Shown here: one piece after another, positions 20,815 to 33,700 of the stretch | How positions within the stretch are numbered: position 1 is the stretch's first letter | Layout: every line of letters begins with the position of its first letter | Source of the DNA: Phlegmacium glaucopus | Taxonomy: Eukaryota > Basidiomycota > Agaricomycetes > Agaricales > Cortinariaceae | Direction: 5' to 3' | NCBI GenBank assembly: GCA_015039465.1 | Contig: MU130178.1 | Span: 1-64,000 of the forward strand | DNA length: 64,000 nt | Translations under genes and position numbers: made by a program | Notes under the pieces: model-generated | The model's input: only the letters and a program-made list of their open reading frames with translations | The model's database searches: none | Told to the model about the DNA's origin: nothing

Positions 20815-23800
20815 ATGGCCACCTCGCAGAAGATCAAGATTGCCGCTCGACTACGGCCATTGATTCAAGGGGAAATAGACGACGACTCCGTAAAGGTCAT
20901 TCATCCGTCCGACAACACGAGTGGTTCATCAAGTTCGACTTCTAGCAGTCCAAGTTTTATCTCAGTCGCGAACCCCAGGGATCCCAGCCAAATATTTAAA
21001 TTTCCGTTAGTTTTTCAAGGATTCATTTGCCCAAAAAGATCACGCTGACCGTCACCCCAGTTTCTCGAGCTGCTATGACGGGAACTCCAATCAGGAAGAG
21101 ATTTTTAGAAATGATGTCGAACCTTTGATTGATGTCGTATACTCTGGTATCGTGAGTAGCTATACAACTCCTTTAATGCTCCACTGAGACCAGTCATTAG
21201 ACAGTCACTATTTTTGCGTATGGTGTCACCTCATCCGGCAAAACGCATACTATGCAAGGCACGAAATCAGACCCAGGAGTGATTCCACGTGTAGTGCGCG
21301 TGAGTGGCATATTAAGCCTTTCTCCATATCCTGTTGAACGTCTTCGACAGGGAATATTTGAGAAGAGACGGCATCTTCAACAGTATCAAATCTCCCTTGA
21401 GGTTTCGTATATGGAAATATACAAAGATGAAGTTTATGACCTTCTTGTAACCCGAGAAAACGTGTGTACCTATCATCGGCGTGGCATTTCAGCTCACAGT
21501 ACCAAAACAGGCTCCAAAACTTCCTGTCAGAGAAAACGACAGCGGTATGGTCTTTGTCGCCAACCTCAGTAGGATACCCATTTCGTCTGTGGGCGAATTC
21601 GATAATATTTACAAGTGAGTTCATCTAATGTTAACCTTCCTTCTCTTGCTCAAGATTGGCTGCAAACCAGTGTTGCCACTAAGCATCGTTCAGTGGGAGC
21701 AACCAATCTCAACCGTGCCTCCTCACGTTCCCATGCCATTTTGACCATAGAAGCTAGCATAGTGGACCCAATTGCTAATATCAGTACGTTCGTTTACTTC
21801 TCAGGGTTTCATGTCCTGAATTCCATTCCAGCGTTGGCTGGCAAAATAAATCTGGTAGATCTTGCGGGGTCAGAAAATAATAAGGTGAATAAAGGATCGC
21901 CAATATTCAAAAGGAAGGTACTAACCTAAACCCCAGCTTACTGGTAACGATCCTTCTCGCATGGCCGAGTCTTCGGCCATCAACAAATCCTTGAGTGTTC
22001 TGGGTCAAGTAGTGCATGCTCTCAACCAAGGCGCTGTAAGTCTTCCTCATAAGTGGCCCCATTAGCACACTTTAATCATGATATATAGTCACGCATACCT
22101 TATCGTAACTCCAAACTGACTCGAATCCTACAAGACGCTTTGGGAGGTTCTTCGGTGGGATTATTGATCTGTAACCTGGCTCCTGGGCTCAAGTTCAGAC
22201 AAGACACGTTAAATACCCTCAAGTATGTCCAATCTTACCTTCTCTTATTGCGTCCTAATCGGTTGAGTCCTGTAGTTTTGCAGTTCGCACCAAAAACGTG
22301 GAAAATAGACCCGTCATCAATGAACGAGGTAAGTGATCATACTCACCAACGTTACCTCTTCATTTATCGTCTTATGTCCTGTGCTATGTTCACCCACGCA
22401 GATAATCGCATTGTCCCTAAGCCCCACTTTGCCGCCCTGCCTATCCAACCCCCACCTGCGAGACTTGCGCCTGCCATTGTACAAGCTATCTCCACTGCAG
22501 GGTCAGGGACAAGTCGTCCTCGCACATCCCTGGTTCCTGTGTCCAGGTCTCATCGCATGTCATCATTTGGAGGTGGAAATGGATATCAAGCCTTTGGAGT
22601 CAATGGCCTGAGGACAGGGCTAGGTGTGAACGAAAAAATCCTTGAATCAGAGAGTAATCGATCTGGAAACCTTGGATTCGCAATGACTGAGAAAGATATT
22701 GACGAGAGGGTATGTTGTTCTTTATCTCCTTGGTCGTGCTGTCATGGACCCTCTACTGAAATTTGGAATACAGATATCGAAAGCAGTGGAGGCCGCAGTG
22801 GAGGCCGAAGTTGCTAGGAGATTGGCAGAGCGTGAACGCGAAAGAGCTGAACGTGAAAGAGCTGAACGTGAACAGGCCGAGCAAATGCGGCCTAGTGAGG
22901 CACAGATGACAGATAGTAGAATAACTCAGTCCAGGTCAAGGTCGCCTGACAAGGAACACAGCATACCCTCAGGTGTTCTTACACCACTTCTAAAGCGCCA
23001 CCGGGAATTGGATGATGAACTCAAGAGTCGACTGCAAGAGCTTGAGCAGAAATAGTGAGCAAGGCTCCATCGTCTGGCAAAGTCTGGTAAATTGATCTTT
23101 CCTATCTTCCAGCGAACGAGGGAACAAGGAGACTCAACTGGCCGATGTGCTTTCTCCAGTCTCTAAGAAGAAGACAGGTCGCGCATATGTAGCTTTGGCG
23201 CGTGCACATTCAGAAAAGTTCGTCCGAAGACTATTGTTAAGCAATGGCTAATTTTTTTTTAGAGGGGATCTACAAGTCGCACTTGATTTATACCGCAAAG
23301 CTGAGACTTACGTCCCTGATAATATCAAGCTTAAAGAGAGGTGGATACTCTTTGTCATTCACGTCTTTCTTCTTAAACTCTCCTCCGCCCACAAACCCCT
23401 CTGACGTTCGTCTTTTTCTTCCTCCTTCCAACCCTATGGTGGTAATCCACGGGAACAGGATCATTGAAATCGAGTGGGCGTTCAAGAACCACAAAAATTA
23501 CGTCCCATCGCCGAAACCCCTAAGAAAGAACAAGAAAAAGACAAAATTACGCTTGGGCCGAGAAAATACGGCGATGTGCGATGGGATGGACGTTGGTAGG
23601 GATGGACGATCGGAAGTCACAGGATTTGGAATGGAACTTACCAATACCGACAGTCCCAGCAAGAGTAAGCGATCCTTCGCTGACACGGAAACTGCGGATA
23701 GCACGCGAACACCGCCGAAAAGGCAGAAACGGATGGATATCGGCACACCTGTGATAAATGTGAGCTCTGACGACGAAGGTGGGGTTGAAGCGGTGGTGAA

Positions 23801-23822
23801 GAAAGCCAGAAGAATTGGGTGA
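20815..23822 (+). CDS. Kinesin-family motor protein (N-terminal motor)
   Basis: Microtubule plus-end-type motor with the motor domain first. The start MATSQKIKIAARLRPL opens the motor; exons join in frame across many 45-70 bp introns. Key sites: P-loop IFAYGVTSSGKTHTMQG (about 21215-21255), ISLEVSYMEIYKDEVYDLL, switch I NLNRASSRSHAIL (about 21710), switch II NLVDLAGSE (about 21850), and LSVLGQVVHALNQG followed by IPYRNSKLTRILQDALGG. After the motor comes a low-complexity linker, a heptad-like Glu/Arg-rich coiled coil (about 22790-22890) and a basic Ser/Pro-rich tail ending KKARRIG. A class such as kinesin-10 (KIF22/Nod-like) is possible from the short neck and basic tail but not certain. Exon ends beyond the motor are less sure. 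Confidence 0.9.
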
Positions 23823-24033
23823 TATGGAATGTTTAAAGTCTAGTCGAATCGTATTTCTGTGTAGTTTTCTCAATTGCATTGTATGTTTTATTTTATTCCT
23901 GTACCTGAGAATCCGGTTATCGACGGAACGACTTCGACCCTTTTTCGGAGGCATTGAAAACCCCGGTCACCGGGGTTTGCTGTGCTTCTTATACTTTGCA
24001 CCTGCCCCACCATCATCCCTTTGGCTTCGCACC

Positions 24034-24836
24034 ATGTCGACTCCTTTGAACGATCTTGAAATTAGTGTTCGGAAACATGCTCTCCTTTGTACTATTGGTT
24101 TCTTAATTATACTCCCCATTGGCGCTCTACTTCCCAGATATACCAGGACACTGCCTTACAAGTGGGTCTTTTTTATACATCCTCGACGAATTTTACCCTG
24201 ATCCCATTACCTTGTGCAGATGGTTCTACGGCCATTGGGTCATTCAACTCCTCATTGCTGGCCCAATCATCTTCGCAGGATGGGCACTAGGTCATCAAAC
24301 GTCCACAAACCTAGCACAAGGCCATTACCAAGATCCTCATCAGAAAATGGGGCTAGCCCTCATAATTCTCTACGTTCTACAAATCGTTATTGGTGCCTTT
24401 GTTCATTTTTTTAAATTTCCATCTATCTTCCGTGGTCATCGCGCGCCTCAGAATTACTTTCATGTCTTGTTTGGCCTCTCAATCTTCATTTTGGCACAAT
24501 ACAATGTATGTGTTGCACCAAATAACTCTCCAGAACTCTCCATCCTGACTGCTTCCATTCCAGGTACATTATGGACTCGACACAGAATGGGACTTGCAAA
24601 CTGGAGGTCTTCATCATGTTCCTCAATCTGCGAAGAATGCTTGGCTGGCACTCGTTGTTGTTAGTAACCATCATTTGTCATCGAACCTTTTCAAGCAGGT
24701 GCTTACATTTTTGCTGCAGCTTTTTTGGGTACTGTACGCCTTGGGCATGGCTTTCATTCCCCGTCAATTCAAGCAAGAAAGTGAGAGCCGCAGAGCCGCA
24801 CACGCCTCAGACGATCAGATACATATGAAGCCTTAG
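24034..24836 (+). CDS. Cytochrome b561-domain membrane protein
   Basis: Four exons (24034-24161, 24220-24505, 24564-24659, 24699-24836) join to 215 residues. About five to six hydrophobic helices carry candidate heme-ligand His in GHWVIQLL, QDPHQKMGLALI, GAFVHFFKFP and NYFHVLFGLSIF, the pattern of the b561 family (trans-membrane electron transfer, often from ascorbate or to iron). No DOMON domain is visible at the N terminus, so it is a stand-alone b561 module. The C terminus is short and charged. It is 7.5 kb from the ferric reductases; a shared role in iron handling is only a guess. Confidence 0.85.
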
Positions 24837-27150
24837 CCAGGGTATTCCATGTATACGAACCAGCTAGGCAGTTGATAGATATCAAGCGGACAGTAGCTAC
24901 ATTTGGACATCTTAGATAGCGATCAATATAACGAACGGACGAGCACAGTCTTGAAGCGAAGAAGAGAATAAACAGGGAACGACATCGATACAGCGTGAGG
25001 TGCCAGCAAGACAAGAGCCAGTTGATACAAGAAACCATTCGAAGGCCAATTAAAGGGGGGTAAGTTCTCATGCGAGATGGCATAATCATTCTCGTTATCG
25101 GCTTTGACGTTAGACCAAGAGCCTTGGTGAAGACCAGGGTACACAACTGTCACGGTCACACTCCTCGCTTGGCAACAAGAATGTTGCCGGATCACTTATG
25201 ACGCCTTTGCGTTGAAAATTCCGAATCCGGCATAGTATCCGAATGTCGGCGGTCGTATCAAAAATGGGGCAGTACCATCGACCACCTTCGCACATGCAGT
25301 TCATTCATTGTCGCTGGCCAGTGGCGACGTCCATCCTGTCATTCTCGATTACTCTCCTGATGGTCCGCAGCAAGTGGTTTCCCAGCCCCTATGACGTAGT
25401 GATTTCAAATGGGGATTTTGTTGCTCATCTGATGCGCTTAAAATTGACACTACACAGCACTACACTATTATTTAAAATCCTCTTTGATTGCAAGGAAAGG
25501 GCTCGTTAAACATTTGTAAGTCTTTATCAATGCAACACCTGGTGCAGTGGTGACCTGTGCGGTACCTGTGGTAACCTGCTCACCCTGAATCATCTAATGA
25601 GATATATCACTGATATATCTATTTGCATCCCAAAGCACGAAACCATCAATCAAACTGATTTCTCCGCTTCTAGATAATGTACAGCAACGATGGGCTAGCA
25701 TGTCTCGGCTAAGCACTAGCTTGAACTGGTACAGACTGGTACTCTTCGGATAGTTTTGGGCATTGATCCGTGCACAAAATTTGAGATTTTATGCAAGTCT
25801 GGTTCCAAATTTTGCGAGGGATGAAATTGGACGATTTTGGCTTGGGACTAAGTGAACATATTCAGACATATCCTCGATAAAAACAGGCGGGTTAACGACT
25901 GATAGTCTCTGATAATGGCTGGAGTCCGCGATTTAAACCAAGCGGACTAAGTCAAGAAGGGGGAAGTTCCACCTGTAGACGAAACCGCAACAAAGGCCAA
26001 CCCAACAGGTGCGCCATTATAACCCTTTTTCACATCACAATGCTTGAAAGTTCATAAATATAAATCTACAGTTGTCAGGAGGGCATTGGGGTGGATGCCG
26101 ACCAAGAATCAGATTAGACAAATATGCAGTGTTATAGAGCAGGAGCTCCTGTGAAAGTGTAACAACGATTGTTCCACGGTGAGCCTCTGTGATAGGGGCA
26201 GGGTATCGACACGCCCCATGAAAAACATCAAATTTCTTCCCCTAGTGACCCTACATCGATCACACAACCTGGGATAAAAAGTCGGCGATTGATATATGGC
26301 TCCGCATGGGCCTATCGATATGAGCCAAGGGCTTTGCATGTTTTTCTGTAAGGTTTGGCCTGGCGGGTCTAGATTGCTCTATGATAAGGTGTTTCATCAC
26401 GCATCAAGCTGTCTTGCAACAGCCGCTGAATTTTTTGAATCCATAGCTAGTGCACAAGCAATTCAGTTGAGGTCGAGTGAATTAGCTTCAAATTTCTGTT
26501 TGTGATATATTGATGGCTCTATTTCTGCAAGTATGAAGATGGGGACATTTCATACTGCTTAGAAACTTGTTGTGGGAGGTGTCGGTCTCTGTGTCCAATA
26601 TTCACCGCTACTTCTATCACTCTAGAGATATATGGGTGCATTATGAAAGCTGAAGTATCATTTCGTCTGAATGCAACTGGATTTAAATGAAAGATAGGGT
26701 CTCGACCTCATTTGGCTAGGCTGCTAGAATAAACATTACTATATTCCTAATCGAAAATCAAAGAATCACTCAGTGGCTCGGACAAGAAGTGATGACGAAC
26801 TGTGATTGCATGGTCTTGTGCACATTCATTCTGGTTAATCGCGCACCAATCTCGAGCCACACGGCCCACATGATTAGGATATTTTCAAACTCAGACAGGG
26901 ACAGTTGTTTTCATGCAGCTTGCCTGGGCTTATCTGGTTTTTCCAAGGTTTTTCATGAGCAGCACAGATGCATTGACTGGGAGTGTTTAGTGTTCACCAG
27001 TTCGTGTTGGACGTTGAACTTTCACTGGGTGGGCCGGCCAGCCCCTTGGAAAAGCTTGGAAACTGATGCAGCATTGGAATCTGATGAAGGTCATGTGGCG
27101 CTTGAGTTCAGGAGCTACTCTAGGGAGCCTCTCTAGGGTCTGTTGCTAGA
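24837..27150. other. Intergenic, 2.3 kb
   Basis: No gene recognised. An open frame of 115 codons at 26789-27136 plus ends just before the promoter of the next gene and shows no domain. The last part resembles sequence upstream of the paralogous gene at 43990. Confidence 0.45.
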
Positions 27151-27159
27151 ACAATCAGG

Positions 27160-27166
27160 TATAAAA
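27160..27166 (+). promoter_or_regulatory. TATA box of small secreted protein gene 1
   Basis: TATAAAA, 132 bp before the ATG, within GGTATAAAAACCGACCAC. The same 18 bases with matching surroundings (GCTAGAACA.TCA) precede the paralogue, 130 bp before its ATG. Confidence 0.75.
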
Positions 27167-27291
27167 ACCGACCACATTGAGAGAGGTGTTCTTCAGCTGG
27201 TCTCCCCCCTTATTTCATTTTTTGTCACGCTCCGCCTACAAACCTATTTTTCGCCGCCCCCTACAATTGCTGCAATCAATCGGTTATCAAC

Positions 27292-27886
27292 ATGGTAAAA
27301 CTCTATCTTTATGTCCTTACCGTCGTTCTGGCCACCGCACCAGCGCACTCTTTCTCCAACGAATATGAACGGTGAGTATTATCCCCTGCAGTTATACTAC
27401 GGTTAACTGAAATTTGTAACGAAGACGTAGCAGCGACAGCCGGGATTCGGCAGTGCTTTACGGCCGCGACCTAGACTTTCAAGACTCCCTTTGGATACGA
27501 GGCAGCTTACCTATTGCGCCTCTTGTGCGCTTGATTGCGGGCACCGCTGTTCACCATACTGGGCACGGCATATTAAGTCACGGAGGGAAGTCACTGTCAG
27601 TATCGACTGTATCCTACGATGATTTGCATCTGACTTTATGCGCATCAGGGACGCAGCGAAAACAGTCTCCGATATTGTAGCTAACGGTTACGCAGCGTAC
27701 CACAATGGCAACCCGAACAATTTCAATAAACCATCCCACCCTGCCCCTTCCGATCTCAATGTTCATATGGTTCAACGTGGGCTTGAATATGACCAAGAGC
27801 TATACGGACGTGACATCGATGAAGAAGTCTTTTCACGGGAATATTATGGCTTGGATGAGCGTGATATTATTGATGAACTTGATTAG
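27292..27886 (+). CDS. Small secreted protein, paralogue 1
   Basis: Exons 27292-27371, 27431-27595 and 27649-27886 join to 160 residues. The N terminus MVKLYLYVLTVVLATAPAHS is a clear signal peptide. The mature part has no known domain and no Cys in the visible frame. It shows repeats of a YGRD(L/I)D motif (YGRDLDFQD, YGRDIDEE) and an acidic end (DIIDELD). Intron positions are identical in the paralogue at 43990. Likely secreted; function unknown. It could be an effector-like or developmentally regulated small secreted protein. Confidence 0.75.
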
Positions 27887-28140
27887 TATCGTTGTGTTGT
27901 GCGTTTTCACTATAGTGTTGATAACCTTGGTGAAAAGCAAGGTCACAATCGGTATGTGAATTCAACATTTATTTGTCTGCTACTTTATGACTAATGGTAT
28001 AACACATAGCTATACGAATATCCCCTGTAAAATCAGGCCGGCATATTGTTTTGTAAATTTGTGTGCCCGACATCGGCTGTGCCAAATATATTTGTAATTA
28101 CCAGTCTCCTAAATAAAAAACAGAGTGTTCAAGGAGACTC

Positions 28141-28331
28141 GATAGTCTCGTACCAAGATCGTCAACGTGTGGACGGTCTTGTCTGAAAGTGCAGTGCAGC
28201 CGACATTACAATATTTTAGTTGCCGGTGATCAAACAATTCAAAGACTACAAAATGAGATGTCGTTTTGCTTCGCAGCCTGCCTCACCTGGATAGTCTCGT
28301 ACCAAGACCGTCCACTTGTGGACGGTCTTGT
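28141..28331. repeat. Short element with palindromic repeats
   Basis: A ~41 bp sequence starting GATAGTCTCGTACCAAGA occurs at 28141-28181 and again at 28290-28331. The second copy contains a perfect inverted repeat CAAGACCGTCCAC/GTGGACGGTCTTG with a 2 bp loop (28303-28330); the first is imperfect. Could fold as a strong hairpin or be a tiny mobile element. Confidence 0.75.
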
Positions 28332-28913
28332 AACAAAGTCCGTCACATGGGACGTTGATAACATATTTTATCACTCAATCTATGAGAAATGATATTTTTG
28401 ACACATTAACTCGATTTTCGAGCTAGACAGAACGAGATGGTGCGAGTCCCCACGTCATTTCTAGATTTCTCTCGATCCATAAATATTTTCCATTGGGTAA
28501 GAATGAGAAATATCGAGAAAACATAATTATATTGAGCACACATCAAATATAGTAATAATGTCTAAAAATAGATGAGCTCCTGCCCCGCAACGAACCACAT
28601 TATATCTGAATCAGTGGCCCAATGCTGCAAGTCTCTGTTAATATGATCAGTATACATGCCAATACAGCTTAGGCTGAACTTACCAGCTGCTTAGACCATT
28701 CAATATATTTCTGAAGTACAGTCAATACAATTATGTACTGGCAGAGGCATATTGGATATGCACCTTCTTTTCCTCCTCAGGCAATGCATCCCAGTGATGG
28801 TCAAACTCTTCAGTAGTTCCACCTACTGCTGGCACCCAATCTTGAGCACAAAGATTCCTGGATAAATAAGCAAAACATATTTGATTCATATGTGAATTAC
28901 TACTACTACTAAT
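28332..28913. other. Intergenic, AT-rich
   Basis: No gene or clear element seen between the palindromic repeat and the GAACCA-rich element. Confidence 0.5.
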
Positions 28914-29698
28914 AGGGGTGCCAAAGTTCAGTTCGGTTCAGTTTGGGAGCCATTTTCTCAGAACCAGAACCAGAACCACTTAGGAAAACCAGAACCAGAA
29001 CCAGAACCAGAACTGAACCAACAGAACCGGTTCTTTTGATTTGGTTCTGTTTCAGAACCAGTTCAAACCATAAGAACCAGTTAAAAATAGACTTTTGTTA
29101 GGATATCACCAATTAGATAAGAAATTCTCATTTTAAATTTGATTTTCTAAATTACATCTTATTTCTTAGAAATAAATATATCTTGAAATTTGAGGCCAGA
29201 AGTTTGTAGTATTGGTGTTATAACTATGACATCACTAAAAGTAAACATGAAAAGAAAAAATACCACTAAATCATTTTGCCAACTAGTGACAACTTTGAAT
29301 TGGATTCTTGCAATAGGAGTATATTAATATTAATAAAACCTGAAGTTATAAAGTAAATGAGACATATTATTGATTATGTACTACTATGCCAGACCAAAAA
29401 ATGATGTACTTCTGATTGGAAATATATTGTGTTGGTGACTTGAATAAATATTTTCATTACAGATACAGGTACATTGTGCCATTTAACCTGTAAAATAATG
29501 CAAATAAGTAAATATATTACTTAAATGTTTGCCTTGGGATATAGTGGTTCAGAATGGTTTGAACTAGTTCAGAACTGGTTCTCAGATTTCTGGCCAATCA
29601 AGAACCAGAACCAGAACCAGAATGGAACCAGAAACTTGGTTCAGTTTGGTTGGTTCTGGTTCTCTGGACTGGTTCAGAACTGAGCTTCAGCATCCCTA
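28914..29698. mobile_element. Non-autonomous inverted-repeat element rich in GAACCA
   Basis: The ends are inverted: left TAGGGGTGCCAAAGTTCAGT and the reverse complement of the right end TAGGGATGCTGAAGCTCAGT. Both subterminal parts carry arrays of AGAACC/GGTTCT hexamers, the inside is AT-rich and non-coding. No target-site duplication was clear. A partial relative of the end lies at 38714-38885. Confidence 0.65.
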
Positions 29699-29727
29699 AC
29701 GCCACCACAGACAAGATCTCAGATATC

Positions 29728-30181
29728 GCACATGCTGTTAGGGGATGGATAAGACCCATGAACCAAGTTGAATTCTAAGGTGATTATCTTTGATAACCAC
29801 CTTATGCCTATATACTACAAGTGTGGGAAGCAATACAACTATATATGGTTAGTGTAGAGGAGGTAAGAACCCGGGAATCAAGTTGAATTCTAAGGTTGTT
29901 ATCTTTGATAACCACCTTACACCTATATACTACAAGCATGGGAGCTAATATGACTAAATATGGCTAGTACATAATAGAAGGTAGGGTGAGGTAGATACCA
30001 AGAATAGAACTGACATCTGTATGATGTCATCGGTGAAGGGTCAATTACTACAACAATAAAGGGATGTCCGTAAAGGGTAGGATGAGGAACATGGCATGTA
30101 ATATGATCATAGAGTAAAGTGAAAGTAATGACGAGTGCTAAGCGTACCTAGGGGTGGATACAATGAGTATCCCCTAACATC
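29728..30181 (+). repeat. Terminal repeat (full length), inverted partner at 37317-37640
   Basis: Begins TGTTAGGGGAT and ends ATCCCCTAACA, forming its own short inverted ends. Contains an internal near-duplication of ~110 bp around the motif TTATCTTTGATAACCACCTT. Its second half matches the reverse complement of 37317-37640 almost throughout. Confidence 0.8.
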
Positions 30182-32055
30182 ACCCCCCTATTAAGATTCA
30201 TTGTCCATGACAAATGAATGATTCCAACAAAAAAATTACCCTCTTCCTCTACCTCCAGGGGGACCAGGTCTGGACTCTGGAGCGTTGGGCCGTGTTCTGA
30301 GATGGCCAGCCACGACCCAGAGGTCCGAGCCCATACACAGAGGGGTTGATGCTCTGGTAGAAACAGCCTGAAATGAACCCCTCACATCCCATTTGGATGG
30401 GGAGGAGGGGCTGGGTAGTTGAGGTTGTTGAAACTGTAGCTAAAAGTAGAAAATTGTTAGTTTTTAAAAAAAGCAGTAAAAAACTCGAAGAACTCACCTC
30501 AGCTGCCAGTGCTCAGCGCTTGTCATTGTTTGGTACCTCCTGGGGCTAAGAAGTAGGTATACAATGTGTTATTTGTGTTGTTGACAGTCATGGTAATGTG
30601 CCAAAAACAGGTGGATATCAAATGTACCGAAGTGAACCTATTTTGATGGGAGGAGTTGAGTGTTAGGGGACACCCAACTTTAACCCAAACCTCAACTCTA
30701 GAATCATACCTCCCACCTTTCCGACAACCTCCGACCTTCCGTCCAACTCTGCTTCCGTCACTGGTTGACTCCGGAACCCCGTAGTTCCGCTCCAACTCCG
30801 GTCCTCCGATTCACTCCATCTTTTATTTCTATTTTTCATATCGCACCACTTCTTATTTAATTAATTAATTATTATCGTATCATTCCTTTATTTATTTTAT
30901 ATCTCCGTTATGTCCATATTAGTACTTAAACACCCCCAGCCTAGCAGGGATCCCCATCCTTTCCTCTTTGGATCCCCTGCTAGGTAAGTCACTTGTAGAT
31001 ATCTTTTCTGAAATATTATTAACTTTGGATCCCCTGCTAGCTTGACTAAGTCAGCGTCGCAGTTGCCCTAACATTGAGTAAGTGATGAAGTTGTAGCTAA
31101 GAGTGAGCATCTAGCGCAGTGGCATCGTCAGTGGTAGAACCTAAGCAGTAGTATTAATTAGTTAAAAAACAAAAAAATAAATAAAACAAGCTCAACACGC
31201 AACACTGGAGTGTACATGGCAGTGGTTGAGAGCAAGTGGCAACAGATTCATGGTGACAAAGTCAGAGTGACAAAAAAATTCCCAAATATGTAAGATCAAC
31301 TTTGTGCACAGACTTTGTTTAGGGTTGGTTTATTTAACTTAGATGAAAAATCTAATGTGACATGGGTGACAAAGCTATGCCAGTGTGATAGAGTGATGAC
31401 ACACTGCTGGACAGTGCTGGTGTGCGCCACATGGATGCTATGGAACTATAAGTATGGTGATGAGATAACTTGTGCGTTGTGTGAGATATTCAGGTGGAAG
31501 GAAAGGAAGCTTGGTTGTAATGTGATACTCAAATATGATTATGAAGAATTCTTGGATATGAATTCTTCATTTGTGCCTAGGGCTTGCCCGGGCTCCTCTT
31601 TTTTGGATCTCAAAGTTAAGTGGGATTGGCCAGGCTTGGGCCCAATCGCACTGAAAAGATTGGCCAGAATTCTGGGTCCAATCATGTGATCCAAATGCTT
31701 TCAGATTTCAATCTGAAGTTGATGCGAGGAAAACCGGGCAAGGCCTGAGCATCTGGAGAGCTCGGTTGTGGCAAAACATGTGCCAAAACCAATCTGCTGT
31801 ACCAGCCAGAGTGTAAGCTCAACATGGCAGATTGATGAGGCACAGGTAAGTCAAGCTGACAACACCAACCAAGCGTCACTCTGTTCAGATCTGAATAAAT
31901 GGGTCAATTAGTAGGACCATGTGATGAATAAATTGGATGGTCAATGCATTCTATAGAAGTATGCTAGGTGATAAGGGTACAGACAGTTGAAACCAGCGAG
32001 GTATGTGCAATGCACAGAAGTGATGAGATCTAAGTATCATAATGTTTCTAAATTT
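30182..32055. other. Non-coding DNA inside the retroelement region
   Basis: Includes 31540-31804, a direct-orientation copy of the dispersed repeat seen inverted at 5765-5960, and an open frame (31315-31689 plus) with no recognised domain. GGATCCCCTGCTAG-like short repeats occur near 30950-31040. Confidence 0.45.
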
Positions 32056-33700
32056 CTAATGCGTGGAACCGAGAGTGATGACGTGTGATAGGAAACGTAG
32101 CAACAGAACAAGAGTACTGTTGGAGGCGGTGATAAGTGTGGATGGAATACTGTTATTGATGTGAAACTGTTTGAAAATTGTGGTGAGGCTGTCTATGTGA
32201 GTCTTATTATAAGCTTTTGATGTATTCATCGGTAATATCTCTTCCATACGGCACCAGTAGAGGAGAAAAGCGAGAGAGGTCCAGCCACCAGTGGCAGTGA
32301 CAATTTCAGGAGGAACACCTGCGAGGAGCAGCTCGATGGCCCCGCCAATACGGAAGCTGTGACCAAGGACATGGGCCAGCTTAGCCAATGACCAGATACC
32401 TGTCATGAACTTGAGGAATTTGTGCTTCAGTAGGTTCTTAGGACAGCCGGATGAGGATGTCTAGGCGAATAGAGCAAATGATGGGGGAATTGATGAGTTA
32501 ACAGCGAGATGGTTTTTGAGGGCAGCAACAGGGCAGAGGATGTTGCATGCAGTAAGAATGACGGTGGCTCCTTGTTCCTTAGTGGTCTTTGTCCATGGGA
32601 TGCAGAAGCTTGCAGAGCATGAACCATCACGCAGCTCGCGGAATTTGACACTAGAAGAAGGGTAAGTCAGGATTCTGGAGCAGAGGGAGTCAGCGTACAA
32701 GGTGGATCGTAATACATTATGCCTCTTGTTGAATGCTGCTGCTGTCATGATGACAATTTTGCCCAAACAACGACAGCCAAAAAAGGTGCAGAGAGCAACG
32801 GCCCACAAGGCAGCATGGAACAGGTTGGACATATCAATAACTCGGTAAAGGGCTGAGAGGTGCTTGATGGAGACTGGTGCATGAAGCGCTCTCTTATGAC
32901 AGCTGCCTTCTTTATTAGCTGATGTGTGAGCCAAGTGGACCCACTGGTCATCTCCATGCCACGTAGCATGATTAATGATGTGCCAGCAGCACAGACCGGA
33001 TAGCCAGGAGCAGATTGTACTCCCGGCATGCTTGCCCTTGTGCTCCCCGATAAAGGCACAGAGAAGAGCATAGGATTCAGGCATTCATGCATCCTCGGTG
33101 ATGCCCCAGTTGTCACAGAACTGGGTGAAGCACTTCAGGCCAGCAGCGTAAGTGACCCTCGTGTTTGGTGCTAAGGCGCCTCGGATAGACATAAGTGCTT
33201 TGTTGATGAGTTGCTGTGGGAGATGAGTGTTGAGGTGGGTCCTGTGACAAATTCCGTGAGGTGTGTCCCAGGAAAATAGACAGTTGGCAGCGGCAACGTG
33301 TGGACGTAGTGCATTGGGAGTGATAAGACGGCTGCTCTGGGGATTTCGTGGATGTATGGCGTGAGAGAGGACATCAGAGGTGTGGTAAGCAGTGTCTGGT
33401 ATGGTTGCAATGGTGGACATAGTGGATTCAATATCTAGTAGCGTGGAAATAGCAGAAACTGGAACTGGAGCGATAATAGGAGCAGCAAGATTAGCAGAAG
33501 ATGGGCATCTGAAAGGATACAAAAGGCTATGATATCTGATGGGGCATGGAGGAACTGAGTTGGTAGGCTCTGTCCCACCCACAGATCTCTTGACAGCACA
33601 TGCCACCAGTTTGAAAGGATAGAGCACCCTGAAAGCAAGTGAGTTCAAAGATACAAACAGGCAGAAGATATGTGATGTCTCGACAGATAGGACTAACCTA
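32056..33700 (-). pseudogene. DIRS-type tyrosine recombinase, broken
   Basis: Three consecutive open stretches in one frame are separated by in-frame stops at 33085 (TGA) and 32461 (TAG). The last exon shows the integrase-like box GHSFRIGGAIELLLAGVPP (His-x-x-Arg), the GGWTSLAFLLYW segment (catalytic Tyr region) and a typical end. Such recombinases integrate circular retroelement DNA. Stops and Arg-to-Cys type changes suggest C-to-T decay. Confidence 0.75.

Noticed and set aside
29728..30181. Solo LTR of an ordinary Copia/Gypsy element
   Set aside because: Not fully excluded, but the inverted partner directly abuts the gag remnant of the tyrosine-recombinase element, so a DIRS terminal repeat fits better.
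31315..31689. 124-codon open frame as a gene
   Set aside because: Half of it is the dispersed repeat also found at 5765-5960; no domain or splice support.
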